Source of the DNA: Microbacteriaceae bacterium UBA4731
GTDB taxonomy: Bacteria > Actinomycetota > Actinomycetes > Actinomycetales > Microbacteriaceae
Assembly: GCA_002404115.1 (NCBI GenBank)
Contig: DHJB01000031.1
Span: forward strand, 9,456-26,304
DNA length: 16,849 nucleotides
Direction of reading: 5' to 3'
Of the stretch, positions 1 to 7,201 are shown piece after piece. Both the position numbers and the translations under genes were made by a program. The notes below the pieces were generated by a model. It saw only the letters and a list, made by a program, of their open reading frames with translations. It did no database searches and was not told where the DNA came from. Positions within the stretch are counted from its first letter, which is position 1. Each line of letters begins with the position of its first letter.

Positions 1-67
1 GCTGCGGCTGCGGCTGCGGGGGCTTCTCTACCCGGTGACGGGGCTGGGGACGGAGTTCCTGGGATGA
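1..67 (+). CDS. Possible 3' end of an upstream gene (partial)
   Basis: One plus-strand frame is open from the window edge to a TGA at 65-67 and would encode a short tail containing LLYPVTGLGTEFLG. A hairpin followed by a T-rich stretch lies directly downstream, as expected after a gene end. The stretch begins with three CTGCGG units, so the open frame could be chance in GC-rich DNA. Another plus frame also stays open longer, through the hairpin. No family can be recognised from about 21 residues. Confidence 0.25.
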   Translation, partial: LRLRLRGLLYPVTGLGTEFLG

Positions 68-80
68 ATTCGGGCGCACA

Positions 81-128
81 AAATCATTTCTCTGTTACGG
101 GCGGGGACTCGACAGAGAAACATTTCTT
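81..128. terminator. Hairpin between convergent gene ends, likely bidirectional terminator
   Basis: TTTCTCTGT (87-95) and ACAGAGAAA (112-120) form a perfect 9-bp stem around a 16-nt loop. Beyond a small internal loop, AAAT (81-84) can pair with ATTT (122-125). On the plus strand the stem is followed by a T-rich stretch (ATTTCTTCTT), and on the minus strand by TGATTTTG. It lies between a possible plus-strand gene end and the 3' end of the minus-strand carboxypeptidase gene, so it could terminate both. Confidence 0.55.
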
Positions 129-180
129 CTTGGCAAACCCCTGACCAAAGCATCCGAAACCCCTCCACGCGGCTCAGCGC

Positions 181-1023
181 CTAGCCATAGTCAGGGGCCG
201 CCGGCAGGCCGAAGAATTCCTCCAGCGTGCTCACGCCCATGTCGTGCATTTCGGTGGCGAGGCCGACCCCGATGTAGCGGAAATGCCACGGCTCGAACTC
301 GTAGCCGGTGACCTTCACCTTGTCGGCGGGGTAGCGCAGCAGGAACCCGAAGCGCCAGGCGTCTTTCGCGAGCCACTCCCCCTGTGGGGTGCCGGCGAAG
401 CAGGCGTTCAGGGAGCACCGAGCCGGCAAGGCGCTGATGTCGATGGCCAGCCCGGTCTGGTGTTCACTCGACCCGGGCCGCGCGATGCTGCTGTCGGCGG
501 CCTCCCGCCCGTTCGCGTTGTACACGCGCACCTGGGCCTCGTAGCTGCGGTACGAGCTCTGCGACTGCATGCGGAGCCCGGTCTCTGCGGTGAAGGCCGC
601 GAACATGCCGACGACGGCGTCGGATGCCTCCTTCCGCAGGCGTGGCAGCCACACGTGGGGCACCGGCACGTCGACGAGATCCGTCGGCGTGAAGTCCTTC
701 GGCTGCAGGGGACGCTTCTTGTTGACGACGACCCAGATGCTCGTCGGGTCGTCGACGGAGCGGGCTCCCCGGTCGAAGGTCGGTACGGCCGTGGCATCCG
801 GCGATGCGGACGGGGTCGGTCGCGCCGCTGCGGGCGGCGTCGGCGTTGCCTCGCTGCCGGGGACGGAGTCGCGACCGGGTGAGCCGGTGCCCGCGGGGCT
901 GATGCCGCCGGAGAGGGCGCCGCCGATCAGGGCCAGTGCGGCGAGCGCGGCGGCAGCCAGAAAGAGGTGTGCGCGCGGGCGGCGCGGCGGAGGCGCTCCC
1001 CCGGACAGACGTTCTCCCGACAC
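181..1023 (-). CDS. D-alanyl-D-alanine carboxypeptidase, VanY/M15 family, membrane-anchored
   Basis: Predicted zinc peptidase that trims the terminal D-Ala from peptidoglycan stem peptides outside the membrane. From the GTG at 1023 the product is 280 aa: a short Arg-rich N-terminus, one hydrophobic segment (about 19-41), a Pro/Thr/Ser-rich linker (about 45-85), then the VanY domain. The metal-site motif SSEHQTGLAID holds His188 and Asp195; EPWHFRYIG holds Glu244 and His247, matching the family's SxHxxGxAxD and ExWH motifs. An upstream in-frame ATG at 1071 would give 296 aa, but TATGCT (1035-1030) sits exactly 6 nt before the GTG, the leaderless pattern used repeatedly in this window, so 1023 is preferred. 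It is divergent from the MFS gene. Family assignment is confident; substrate (D-Ala-D-Ala or related termini) is inferred. Confidence 0.9.
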   Translation of the reverse strand: MSGERLSGGAPPPRRPRAHLFLAAAALAALALIGGALSGGISPAGTGSPGRDSVPGSEATPTPPAAARPTPSASPDATAVPTFDRGARSVDDPTSIWVVVNKKRPLQPKDFTPTDLVDVPVPHVWLPRLRKEASDAVVGMFAAFTAETGLRMQSQSSYRSYEAQVRVYNANGREAADSSIARPGSSEHQTGLAIDISALPARCSLNACFAGTPQGEWLAKDAWRFGFLLRYPADKVKVTGYEFEPWHFRYIGVGLATEMHDMGVSTLEEFFGLPAAPDYG

Positions 1024-1035
1024 GCTTTGAGCATA
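1024..1035 (-). promoter_or_regulatory. -10 element of a leaderless vanY-type transcript
   Basis: On the minus strand TATGCT (1035-1030) fits TANNNT and is followed by six bases and then GTG. No convincing -35 hexamer is visible. The position implies transcription starting at the start codon itself. Confidence 0.5.
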
Positions 1036-1081
1036 CGCCCGCGCGTTGCCGTCACGGCCGGGAGAGGGCATCCGGGACAGG

Positions 1082-1125
1082 TTGAAGATCGCCTGCCCAC
1101 CGTGTAACTTTGCACACGATGCAAA
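1082..1125 (+). promoter_or_regulatory. Promoter of the DHA2 transporter with an overlapping palindromic operator
   Basis: TTGAAG (1082-1087), a 17-nt spacer and TAACTT (1105-1110) make a good -35/-10 pair. The ATG at 1119 follows 8 nt later, so the transcript is leaderless or nearly so. TTTGCA (1109-1114) and TGCAAA (1120-1125) form a perfect inverted repeat with a 5-nt centre that covers the end of the -10, the transcription start and the start codon. This is the shape and position of a TetR-type repressor site. No TetR gene is adjacent, so the cognate regulator is unknown. Confidence 0.6.
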
Positions 1126-2900
1126 CTCCTCCCGCCTCCGCTTCCGCGCCGGCCCAGCCGCTGATGTCCCACCGGCAGATCCTTTTCGTGATCTTCGGGC
1201 TGATGGCGGGGATGTTCCTGTCCGCGCTCGACCAGACCGTCGTCGGCACCTCGATGCGCACGATCGCCGACGACCTGGACGGGATGGCGCTGCAAGCCTG
1301 GGTGACCACCGCGTACCTCATCGTCTCCTGCATCAGCACCCCGATCTACGGCAAGCTGAGCGACATCTTCGGCCGCCGCCCGCTGTTCCTCATCGCGATC
1401 ACGGTCTTCCTCATCGGCTCACTCCTGGCCGGCATGGCGAACTCAATGTACGAACTCGCGATCTTCCGGGCCATCCAGGGGCTCGGCGCCGGCGGCCTGA
1501 TGGCGCTTCCGCTGACGATCATGGGCGACATGCTCGCGCCGCGGGAACGCGCCAAGTACCAGGGCTACTTCCTGGCCGTGTTCGGCGTGTCCAGCGTGAT
1601 CGGCCCGCTCATCGGCGGCGTGCTCTCCGGAGCCAACGAGATCCTGGGCATCACCGGCTGGCGCTGGGTGTTCCTCGTCAACATCCCGATCGGCATCGTG
1701 GCGCTGGGCATCGTGCTCAAGTTCCTGCACATCCCGCACTTCACGCGTCCGGTGCGCATCGACTGGTGGGGCGCGGTCACCGTGATCGTGGCCGCCGTTC
1801 CGCTGCTCCTCGTGGCCGAGCAGGGTCGCACGTGGGGCTGGGGTTCGTTCACCTCGGTGGCCTGCTACGTCATCGGTGCGCTCGGGATCGCGGCGTTCAT
1901 CCTGGCCGAGCGCATCATGGGCGACGACGCCCTCATCCCGCTCAAGCTGTTCAAATCCCCGACGTTCTCGATGGCGACCGTGCTCGGTGTTCTCGTCGGC
2001 TTCGGCATGTTCGGCGCCATGATGACCGTGCCGCTCTACCTGCAGCTGGTGGACGGGGCCAACCCGACCGAGAGCGGATTCCTCATGCTGCCGATGATCG
2101 TCGGCCTGATGATCTCCTCCATCGTCAGCGGCCAGCTGATTGCGCGCACCGGCAAGTACAAGATCTTCCCCACGACCGGCACGGCGTTCATGGCGGCCGG
2201 CTTCCTCACCTTCACCTTTGCCACCGCCGACAAGCCGGTCTGGTTCATGATGGTCGGGATGCTCCTGGTCGGTCTCGGCCTCGGCCAGCTGATGCAGACG
2301 CTCACGATCGCCAGCCAGAACGCGGTCGGCCAGCGTGACATCGGCGTCGCGACATCCGCGTCGACGTTCTTCCGCCAGATCGGTGGAACCCTGGGCACGG
2401 CCGTGCTGTTCTCGGTGCTGTTCACGCGCATCCCAAACACCCTGCGCACGGCCTTCGAAGACAAGACGATCATCGCGGGCGTCAAGGCCGCGGCGACCGA
2501 CCCGACCGTGCGGTCCGACCCGGCGAACGCCGGCATCCTCAAGCTGCTCTCGAACCCGAGCGGCATCGGCGGGGCGCTGGACGGCGATACGTCCTTCCTC
2601 AAGGCCGCCGACCCGCGCCTGTCGCAGCCGTTCCTCGTGGGCTTCAACGACGCCACCGTCACTGTGTTCTGGGTGAGCCTGGTTGTCGTGCTGATCGCGT
2701 TCGTGCTGAGCTTCTTCCTCAAGGCGCCGCCGCTGCGCAAGTTCTCCCCGCTGCAGGAGGCGGCCGACGCCCACGCTGCCCAGCTGGCCGAGGATGTTGG
2801 CCAGCAGGCCCAGCGCGCGGCGGATGCCACGGGCGCCATGGTCGAGCCGGGCATCGACGTCGACGAGTTCGAGCGCCCCGCCCCGCAGAAGTCCAGCTAG
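1119..2900 (+). CDS. MFS drug:H+ antiporter, DHA2 (EmrB/QacA) family, 14-TM
   Basis: Proton-driven multidrug-type exporter of the cytoplasmic membrane. The 593-residue product begins with a Pro/Ala/Ser-rich cytosolic tail, then the DHA2 signature LDQTVVGTSMRTIADDL in TM1, motif A (GKLSDIFGRRP) between TM2 and TM3, and a motif-C region (GVSSVIGPLIGG) in TM5. Hydrophobic segments continue to about residue 535, consistent with 14 TM helices, followed by a roughly 50-residue Ala/Glu-rich cytosolic tail. The start is set at ATG 1119 because an upstream in-frame TTG at 1110 lies inside the -10 hexamer; ATG 1164 is another possibility. The gene is divergent from the carboxypeptidase and probably monocistronic. 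The transported compound cannot be read from the sequence. Confidence 0.92.
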   Translation: MQTPPASASAPAQPLMSHRQILFVIFGLMAGMFLSALDQTVVGTSMRTIADDLDGMALQAWVTTAYLIVSCISTPIYGKLSDIFGRRPLFLIAITVFLIGSLLAGMANSMYELAIFRAIQGLGAGGLMALPLTIMGDMLAPRERAKYQGYFLAVFGVSSVIGPLIGGVLSGANEILGITGWRWVFLVNIPIGIVALGIVLKFLHIPHFTRPVRIDWWGAVTVIVAAVPLLLVAEQGRTWGWGSFTSVACYVIGALGIAAFILAERIMGDDALIPLKLFKSPTFSMATVLGVLVGFGMFGAMMTVPLYLQLVDGANPTESGFLMLPMIVGLMISSIVSGQLIARTGKYKIFPTTGTAFMAAGFLTFTFATADKPVWFMMVGMLLVGLGLGQLMQTLTIASQNAVGQRDIGVATSASTFFRQIGGTLGTAVLFSVLFTRIPNTLRTAFEDKTIIAGVKAAATDPTVRSDPANAGILKLLSNPSGIGGALDGDTSFLKAADPRLSQPFLVGFNDATVTVFWVSLVVVLIAFVLSFFLKAPPLRKFSPLQEAADAHAAQLAEDVGQQAQRAADATGAMVEPGIDVDEFERPAPQKSS

Positions 2901-2963
2901 CTCGCCCCGCCAGACCCGGTTGCGCCCGTACCCCCACGCTTGCGCGGGTCGCGCCCCGGCGAT

Positions 2964-3044
2964 CGAATTCGACGGAGATTTTGCCTCTAAGAGGGCTTTT
3001 GGCAACGAGAAACCCGATTTCCGGCAAAATCTCCGTCGAATTCG
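2964..3044. repeat. Long palindromic intergenic element A (22-bp perfect arms)
   Basis: The arm at 2964-2985 and its exact reverse complement at 3023-3044 enclose a 37-nt loop. The arm starts CGAATTCGACGGAGATTTTG. At the inner edge of the left arm, CCTCTAAGAGG (2984-2994) is itself a small palindrome. Nineteen bases of the arm core recur, with one change in one arm, in the element at 13966-14050. The element lies 63 nt after the DHA2 stop and 48 nt before the next gene, so it could act as a terminator, but there is no T-run after the stem. It looks like a dispersed REP-like element. Confidence 0.75.
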
Positions 3045-3092
3045 TTGGGGGCGGCCGGGAATGAACGGCGGAGGCCCGAGGTTGTCGGTCAG

Positions 3093-3758
3093 ATGCGCAT
3101 TGTCATTGCTGGTGGACACGGAAAGATCGCCCGACACCTGACCAGGGAGCTGGTTCGGGAGGGGCACGAGGTGACCGGGCTGATCCGGAACGAGGCGCAG
3201 GGCGCCGACCTCATGGTCGACGGCGCAACCCCGGTGGTGCTCGACCTCGAGCAGGCGTCAGCCGGTGACGTCGCCGGCGTGCTGTCCGGCGCGGATGTCG
3301 CGGTGTTCGCCGCGGGGGCAGGCGCCGGCAGCGGAGACGCTCGGAAGATGACCGTCGACCTGGGCGCATCCGTGCTGCTGGCCGACGCCGCCGAGGCCGC
3401 CGGCGTGCCGCGGTTCCTCCAGATCTCGTCCATCGGCGCCGACCGGGTGCGGGACGGGGCGGTGCCGCCGGGAATGGACGCCGGTTTCGTCGAGTACCTC
3501 CGGGCGAAGCTCGCGGCCGAAGATGACCTGAAGCGGCGACCGCTGGCCTGGACGATTGTGCGACCGGGCACCCTCACCGACGACGCCGCCACCGGCACCG
3601 TGCGGCTGGAAACCACCGAGGAGCGCGGCCCGATCCCCCGCGCCGACGTCGCGGCCGTCCTGGCCGAGCTGATCCGCACCGGCGCCGGCGAGCGCAGGAC
3701 TCTGCACCTCATCTCCGGCCCCGTGCCCGTGGCGGACGCCCTCGCGGCGTTCGTCTAA
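3093..3758 (+). CDS. NAD(P)-binding protein, atypical SDR (NAD(P)H-binding, YhfK-like)
   Basis: Small Rossmann-fold protein of 221 aa. The N-terminus MRIVIAGGHGKIARHL has the Gly-rich dinucleotide loop directly after the first beta strand. ISSIGAD and a YLRAK (YxxxK) stretch sit where the SDR active-site region is expected, followed by WTIVRPGTLTDD, a hallmark of NAD(P)H-binding PF13460 proteins. The frame extends upstream to 3045 without a gap, but the beta strand starts directly at ATG 3093, which is therefore the likely start. Only a weak purine-rich ribosome site (GAGG about 11 nt upstream) is visible. Homologues are annotated as nucleoside-diphosphate-sugar epimerases or NAD(P)H-binding proteins without a known substrate. 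It stands alone between a palindromic repeat and the cellobiose promoter. Confidence 0.88.
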   Translation: MRIVIAGGHGKIARHLTRELVREGHEVTGLIRNEAQGADLMVDGATPVVLDLEQASAGDVAGVLSGADVAVFAAGAGAGSGDARKMTVDLGASVLLADAAEAAGVPRFLQISSIGADRVRDGAVPPGMDAGFVEYLRAKLAAEDDLKRRPLAWTIVRPGTLTDDAATGTVRLETTEERGPIPRADVAAVLAELIRTGAGERRTLHLISGPVPVADALAAFV

Positions 3759-3818
3759 CGCCCCGCGACCGCTGCACCGGAGGGGCAATCGCCGGCGCGC
3801 GAACTTTACGCGACTTTG

Positions 3819-3832
3819 TGAGAGCGCTCTCT
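3819..3832 (+). promoter_or_regulatory. LacI-family operator 1 (upstream of the cebE promoter)
   Basis: GAGAGCGCTCTC (3820-3831) is a perfect palindrome; with flanks it reads TGAGAGCGCTCTCT. It abuts the -35 hexamer. It differs from the published Streptomyces CebR box TGGGAGCGCTCCCA mainly by A/T at the third position from each end. The LacI-family gene at 8655 is the obvious candidate regulator. Confidence 0.8.
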
Positions 3833-3861
3833 TGACAGCGCCACCGCGTTGCCCCTAGGCT
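3832..3861 (+). promoter_or_regulatory. Promoter of the cellobiose operon
   Basis: TTGACA (3832-3837) is a consensus -35, followed 18 nt later by TAGGCT (3856-3861), a good -10. The transcription start would be near 3868, giving a 5' leader of about 76 nt before the GTG at 3944. The promoter is bracketed by two identical palindromic operator cores centred 56 bp apart. Confidence 0.75.
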
Positions 3862-3872
3862 GAGGCAACGCT

Positions 3873-3890
3873 CGTGAGAGCGCTCTCACG
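3873..3890 (+). promoter_or_regulatory. LacI-family operator 2 (downstream of the cebE transcription start)
   Basis: CGTGAGAGCGCTCTCACG is a perfect 18-bp palindrome with the same core as operator 1. It covers about +6 to +23 relative to the predicted start, a position that blocks initiation or early elongation. The two centres are about five helical turns apart, suitable for either two bound dimers or a short loop. Confidence 0.82.
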
Positions 3891-3943
3891 CACGTGGAGC
3901 AATCTCGGAGCCTCCCAACCCACCCACGCACAAAGGAGTGACC

Positions 3944-5221
3944 GTGAAGCGTTTCCCGCGCACCACGATTGCCGCCGCCATCGCCGGCGCAGCATCCATC
4001 GCCCTGCTCGCCACCGGTTGTTCCGCCGGCGCCGCGACAGGGCAATCGACCAGCGGCAAGGTCAAGTTGACCGTCGCCACGTTCAACGAATTCGGCTACG
4101 ACGACCTCTTCGCCGAGTACGAAGCCGCTCACCCGAACGTGACCATCACCCACAAGAAGGCCGCGACTTCCAACGAGGCCCGCGACAACCTCACTACGCG
4201 TCTCGCAGCCGGCAGCGGCCTGAGCGATGTCGAGGCCATCGAGGTCGACTGGCTGCCGGAGCTCCTGCAGTACTCCGACCAGTTCGTCAACCTTGCCTCC
4301 GCCGACGTCAAGGGACGCTGGCTGCCGTGGAAGGAGCAGGCCGCCACGGATGCCGCCGGCCACCTGATCGGCTACGGCACCGACATCGGCCCGGAGGGCG
4401 TGTGCTACCGCGCCGACCTCTTCAAGGCCGCCGGGCTGCCGACCGACCGGGCCGAGGTCGCCAAGATGCTCGGCACGACCTGGGACAGCTACTACGCCGC
4501 GGGCAAGAAGTTTGAGGCCGCCGGCACGAAGGTTGCCTGGTTCGACTCGGCCGGAGCCACCTGGCAGGGCGTCGTCAACCAGATGCCGAACGCCTACGAG
4601 AAGTCGGACGGCACCATCATCGCGACCACGAACCCCGAGGTGAAGCAGGCGTACACGAGCGTGCTCGCCGCCAGCAGCACCCTCTCCTCGCACCTCTCGC
4701 AGTGGAGCGACGACTGGACGGCCAGCTTCCAGAAAAAGGGCTTCGCCACCATGCTCTGCCCCGGCTGGATGCTCGGCGTCATCTCCGGCAACGCCAAGGG
4801 CGTGACCGGCTGGGACATCGCCGACACGTTCCCCGGCGGCGGCGGGAACTGGGGAGGCTCCTACCTCACGGTTCCGAAGCAGTCGAAAAACCAGAAGGCC
4901 GCGCAGGAACTGGCCGCCTGGCTCACCGCCCCCGAGCAGCAGCTCAAGGCGTTTGCCGCCAAGGGCACGTTCCCGAGCCAGGTCAAGGCTCTCTCCAGCG
5001 ACGCTCTCCTCGGCGCGAAGAACGACTTCTTCAACAACGCCCCGACCGGCCAGATCCTCGCCAACCGCGCCGCGGCCGTCACGGTGACGCCGTTCAAGGG
5101 CCAGCACTACTTCGCGATCAACGACGCCATGCAGCAGGCGCTCACCCGCGTTGAAGAGGGCACGATGACCGCAGACAAGTCGTGGGACCAGTTCGTCACC
5201 GACGTGAAGGCGCTCGGCTAG
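3944..5221 (+). CDS. cebE: Cellobiose/cello-oligosaccharide ABC transporter substrate-binding lipoprotein, CebE-like
   Basis: Extracytoplasmic solute receptor of a CUT1-type sugar ABC importer. The product (425 aa) has a lipoprotein signal: KR at the N-terminus, an Ala/Ile-rich h-region and lipobox LATGC with Cys26. The mature part starts LTVATFNEFGYDDLFAEYE and carries IGYGTDIGPEGVCYRADLF and NWGGSYLTVPKQ, which I recognise from CebE proteins of Streptomyces that bind cellobiose and cellotriose. Two GTG starts are possible, 3938 and 3944; AAAGGAG (3932-3938) is spaced 5 nt from the second and overlaps the first, so 3944 is chosen. First gene of the operon, directly behind the dual-operator promoter. 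Substrate preference is inferred from family and the GH1 neighbour; another beta-glucoside is possible. Confidence 0.9.
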   Translation: MKRFPRTTIAAAIAGAASIALLATGCSAGAATGQSTSGKVKLTVATFNEFGYDDLFAEYEAAHPNVTITHKKAATSNEARDNLTTRLAAGSGLSDVEAIEVDWLPELLQYSDQFVNLASADVKGRWLPWKEQAATDAAGHLIGYGTDIGPEGVCYRADLFKAAGLPTDRAEVAKMLGTTWDSYYAAGKKFEAAGTKVAWFDSAGATWQGVVNQMPNAYEKSDGTIIATTNPEVKQAYTSVLAASSTLSSHLSQWSDDWTASFQKKGFATMLCPGWMLGVISGNAKGVTGWDIADTFPGGGGNWGGSYLTVPKQSKNQKAAQELAAWLTAPEQQLKAFAAKGTFPSQVKALSSDALLGAKNDFFNNAPTGQILANRAAAVTVTPFKGQHYFAINDAMQQALTRVEEGTMTADKSWDQFVTDVKALG

Positions 5222-5234
5222 CAATTGCCAACCG

Positions 5235-5301
5235 CCCGGTGATCGAGCCTGCCGAGATCTCGGCAGGCTCGGTCACCGCCCCACGGGCTCGATCACCGCC
5301 C
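5235..5301. repeat. Hairpin with three related arms between cebE and cebF
   Basis: A 40-nt hairpin (5238-5277) has a fully palindromic core at 5244-5271 centred on GAGATCTC. GGCTCGGTCACCGCCC (5266-5281) is repeated with one change as GGCTCGATCACCGCCC (5286-5301). The left arm at 5237-5249 is a perfect complement of the second copy and pairs with the first through one G-U, so two mutually exclusive folds are possible. There is no T-run. Such structures after binding-protein genes often reduce read-through or protect the upstream mRNA; the arm design also resembles a REP element. Confidence 0.75.
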
Positions 5302-5331
5302 GACGTTCAACCGCCACAGGCAAGGACTCTT

Positions 5332-6324
5332 ATGACAACCGCGATTGGAACGGATGCCCGCGGCATCCGCCGCGTCGCCATCAACCAGCGGCTCAGTCAC
5401 TGGGATGTGCGGCTCTCCCCCTACCTCTACATCTCGCCGTTCTTCATCCTGTTCGCGCTCGTCGGCCTGTTCCCGCTCGCGTACACGGCCTGGGTGTCGG
5501 TGCACGACTGGAACCTGATCGGCGGCCAGGGCAATTTCGTCGGCCTGGACAACTTCGCCACGGTGCTCGCGCAGCCCTACTTCTGGACGTCGCTCCGCAA
5601 CACGTTCAGCATCTTCCTGCTCTCCTCTGTTCCGCAGATGCTCGTGGCGATTGGCATCGCCGCGATGCTCGACTTCAACCTGCGTTCCAAAACGTTCTGG
5701 CGCATGGGCGTGCTGCTGCCGTACGTCGTCGCCCCGGTCGCGGTCGCGCTCATCTTCAACGACCTCTTCGGAGACAAGTACGGCCTGATCAACGACATCC
5801 TCACCCAGCTCGGCCTGTCGCCCGTGCGCTGGCATGTCGATGTAATTCCCAGCCACCTCGCCATCGCCACAATGGTGAACTTCCGCTGGACCGGCTACAA
5901 CGCGCTGATCTTCCTCGCCGCCATGCAGGCGGTCCCCCGCGACTACTACGAGGCCGCGATCATCGACGGCGCCAATCGCCTGCGCACGTTCGTGTCCATC
6001 ACGGTCCCGCTGCTGCGTCCGGTCATCATCTTCGTCATCATCACGTCGACAATCGGCGGGCTGCAGATCTTCGACGAGCCGCGGATGTTCGACCAGGCCG
6101 GACAGGGCGGGGCCAACCGCCAGTGGCAGACCCTCACCATGTACATCTACGAACTCGGCTGGGGCCAGCGTAACTTCGGCCGGGCATCCGCTGTGGCCTG
6201 GCTGCTGTTCCTGGTCATCCTGGTGATCGCGGTCCTCAACTTCGTGGTCACCCGGCGCATCGCCGGCGCCGGCGAGCGCCGCGCCCGAGCGAGAGTCGCC
6301 TCACGAAAGGAGGGCACCTCATGA
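5332..6324 (+). CDS. cebF: Sugar ABC transporter permease, MalF/CebF type
   Basis: First of two membrane subunits that form the channel of the cellobiose importer. The 330-aa product has about six TM helices starting with PYLYISPFFILFALVGLF and the permease EAA loop YYEAAIIDGANRLRTF (Glu207 to about 220), which docks the ATPase. The start ATG 5332 has AAGGA (5322-5326) 5 nt upstream and fits family length; the frame is open further upstream, but this includes the intergenic hairpin. It lies 110 nt after cebE and overlaps cebG by 4 nt (ATGA). No ATPase gene is present in the operon; in relatives a shared ATPase (MsiK) encoded elsewhere serves several such importers. Confidence 0.9.
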   Translation: MTTAIGTDARGIRRVAINQRLSHWDVRLSPYLYISPFFILFALVGLFPLAYTAWVSVHDWNLIGGQGNFVGLDNFATVLAQPYFWTSLRNTFSIFLLSSVPQMLVAIGIAAMLDFNLRSKTFWRMGVLLPYVVAPVAVALIFNDLFGDKYGLINDILTQLGLSPVRWHVDVIPSHLAIATMVNFRWTGYNALIFLAAMQAVPRDYYEAAIIDGANRLRTFVSITVPLLRPVIIFVIITSTIGGLQIFDEPRMFDQAGQGGANRQWQTLTMYIYELGWGQRNFGRASAVAWLLFLVILVIAVLNFVVTRRIAGAGERRARARVASRKEGTS

Positions 6325-7163
6325 AGAAGGCGAAGATCGGCGGCCACGACCGCCGCCCCTCTTTCTGGGTCTACGGCACCCTCGTGGCGGTCCTGCTCGG
6401 CTCCGCGTTCCCGATCTGGTGGTCATTCCTGATCGGCAGCCAGGACGCATCCGCGATCAACTCGAACGACATGGTCTGGATCCCCGGCGGCAACTTCCTC
6501 GCCAACGCGGCGAAGGTGGTCGACAGCATCCCGTTCTGGACCGCCCTGGGCAACAGCATCATCGTCTCCACGAGCGTGGCGCTGAGCGTGGTGCTGTTCT
6601 CCACGCTGGCCGGGTACGCCTTCGCGAAGCTGAAGTTCCGCGGCCGGGAAGGGCTGCTCATCTTCGTGATCGCGACCATGGCCGTGCCCACCCAGCTCGG
6701 CGTGGTTCCCCTGTTCATCGTCATGTCGAAGCTCGGTTGGACGGGCAGCCTCTGGGCCGTCATCGCGCCGGGCATGGTCACCGCGTTCGGCGTGTTCTGG
6801 ATGACCCAGTATCTCCGTGACGCGCTGCCGGACGAGCTCATCGAGGCCGTGCGGATGGACGGGGCGTCGATGATCCGCAGCTTCTGGCACGTCGGCCTGC
6901 CGGCCGCTCGCCCGGCCGCCGCCATGCTGGCGCTGTTCACGTTCATCGGCACCTGGACGAACTTCTTCTGGCCCTTCATCGTGCTCGACCCGAACAGCCC
7001 CACCCTTCCGGTGGCGCTGCAGCAACTGCAGTCCGCGTTCTACGTCGACTACTCGCTCGTGCTCGCCGGAGTCGTGCTGTCGATCATTCCGCTGATCCTC
7101 GTCTTCGTCTTCCTCGGCAAGCAACTGGTTGCCGGGATCATGCAGGGAGCGGTCAAGGGATGA
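6321..7163 (+). CDS. cebG: Sugar ABC transporter permease, MalG/CebG type
   Basis: Second membrane subunit of the importer, 280 aa. It has six predicted TM helices and the EAA loop LIEAVRMDGASMIRSFW (Glu175), with the C-terminal half showing the usual MalG-type TWTNFFWPFIVL region. The ATG overlaps the cebF stop (ATGA) and is preceded by a strong AAAGGAGG (6306-6313) with 7-nt spacing, so translation is both coupled and independently primed. Length and motif order are normal for the family. It would pair with CebF and an ATPase encoded elsewhere. Confidence 0.9.
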   Translation: MKKAKIGGHDRRPSFWVYGTLVAVLLGSAFPIWWSFLIGSQDASAINSNDMVWIPGGNFLANAAKVVDSIPFWTALGNSIIVSTSVALSVVLFSTLAGYAFAKLKFRGREGLLIFVIATMAVPTQLGVVPLFIVMSKLGWTGSLWAVIAPGMVTAFGVFWMTQYLRDALPDELIEAVRMDGASMIRSFWHVGLPAARPAAAMLALFTFIGTWTNFFWPFIVLDPNSPTLPVALQQLQSAFYVDYSLVLAGVVLSIIPLILVFVFLGKQLVAGIMQGAVKG

Positions 7164-7201
7164 CGCTGCAGGAACTCTCAATCGTGACCAAGAAAGACAC
7201 C

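Noticed and set aside
1..22. CTGCGG triplicate at the window start
   Set aside because: A short hexamer repeat in GC-rich, possibly coding DNA; too short to call a functional repeat or CRISPR.
1443..3167. 574-aa open frame on the minus strand
   Set aside because: It lies opposite the DHA2 transporter gene, runs across the palindromic element, and is rich in Arg, His, Glu and Gly as expected for antisense frames of GC-rich genes; no domain is recognisable.
3759..3790. GCCCC/GGGGC inverted repeat after the NAD(P)-binding gene
   Set aside because: A 5-bp stem with a 17-nt loop and no T-run; weak evidence for a terminator.
3806..5224. 472-aa open frame on the minus strand
   Set aside because: Antisense of the cebE-like gene and its promoter; no motifs, and it would cover both operators.
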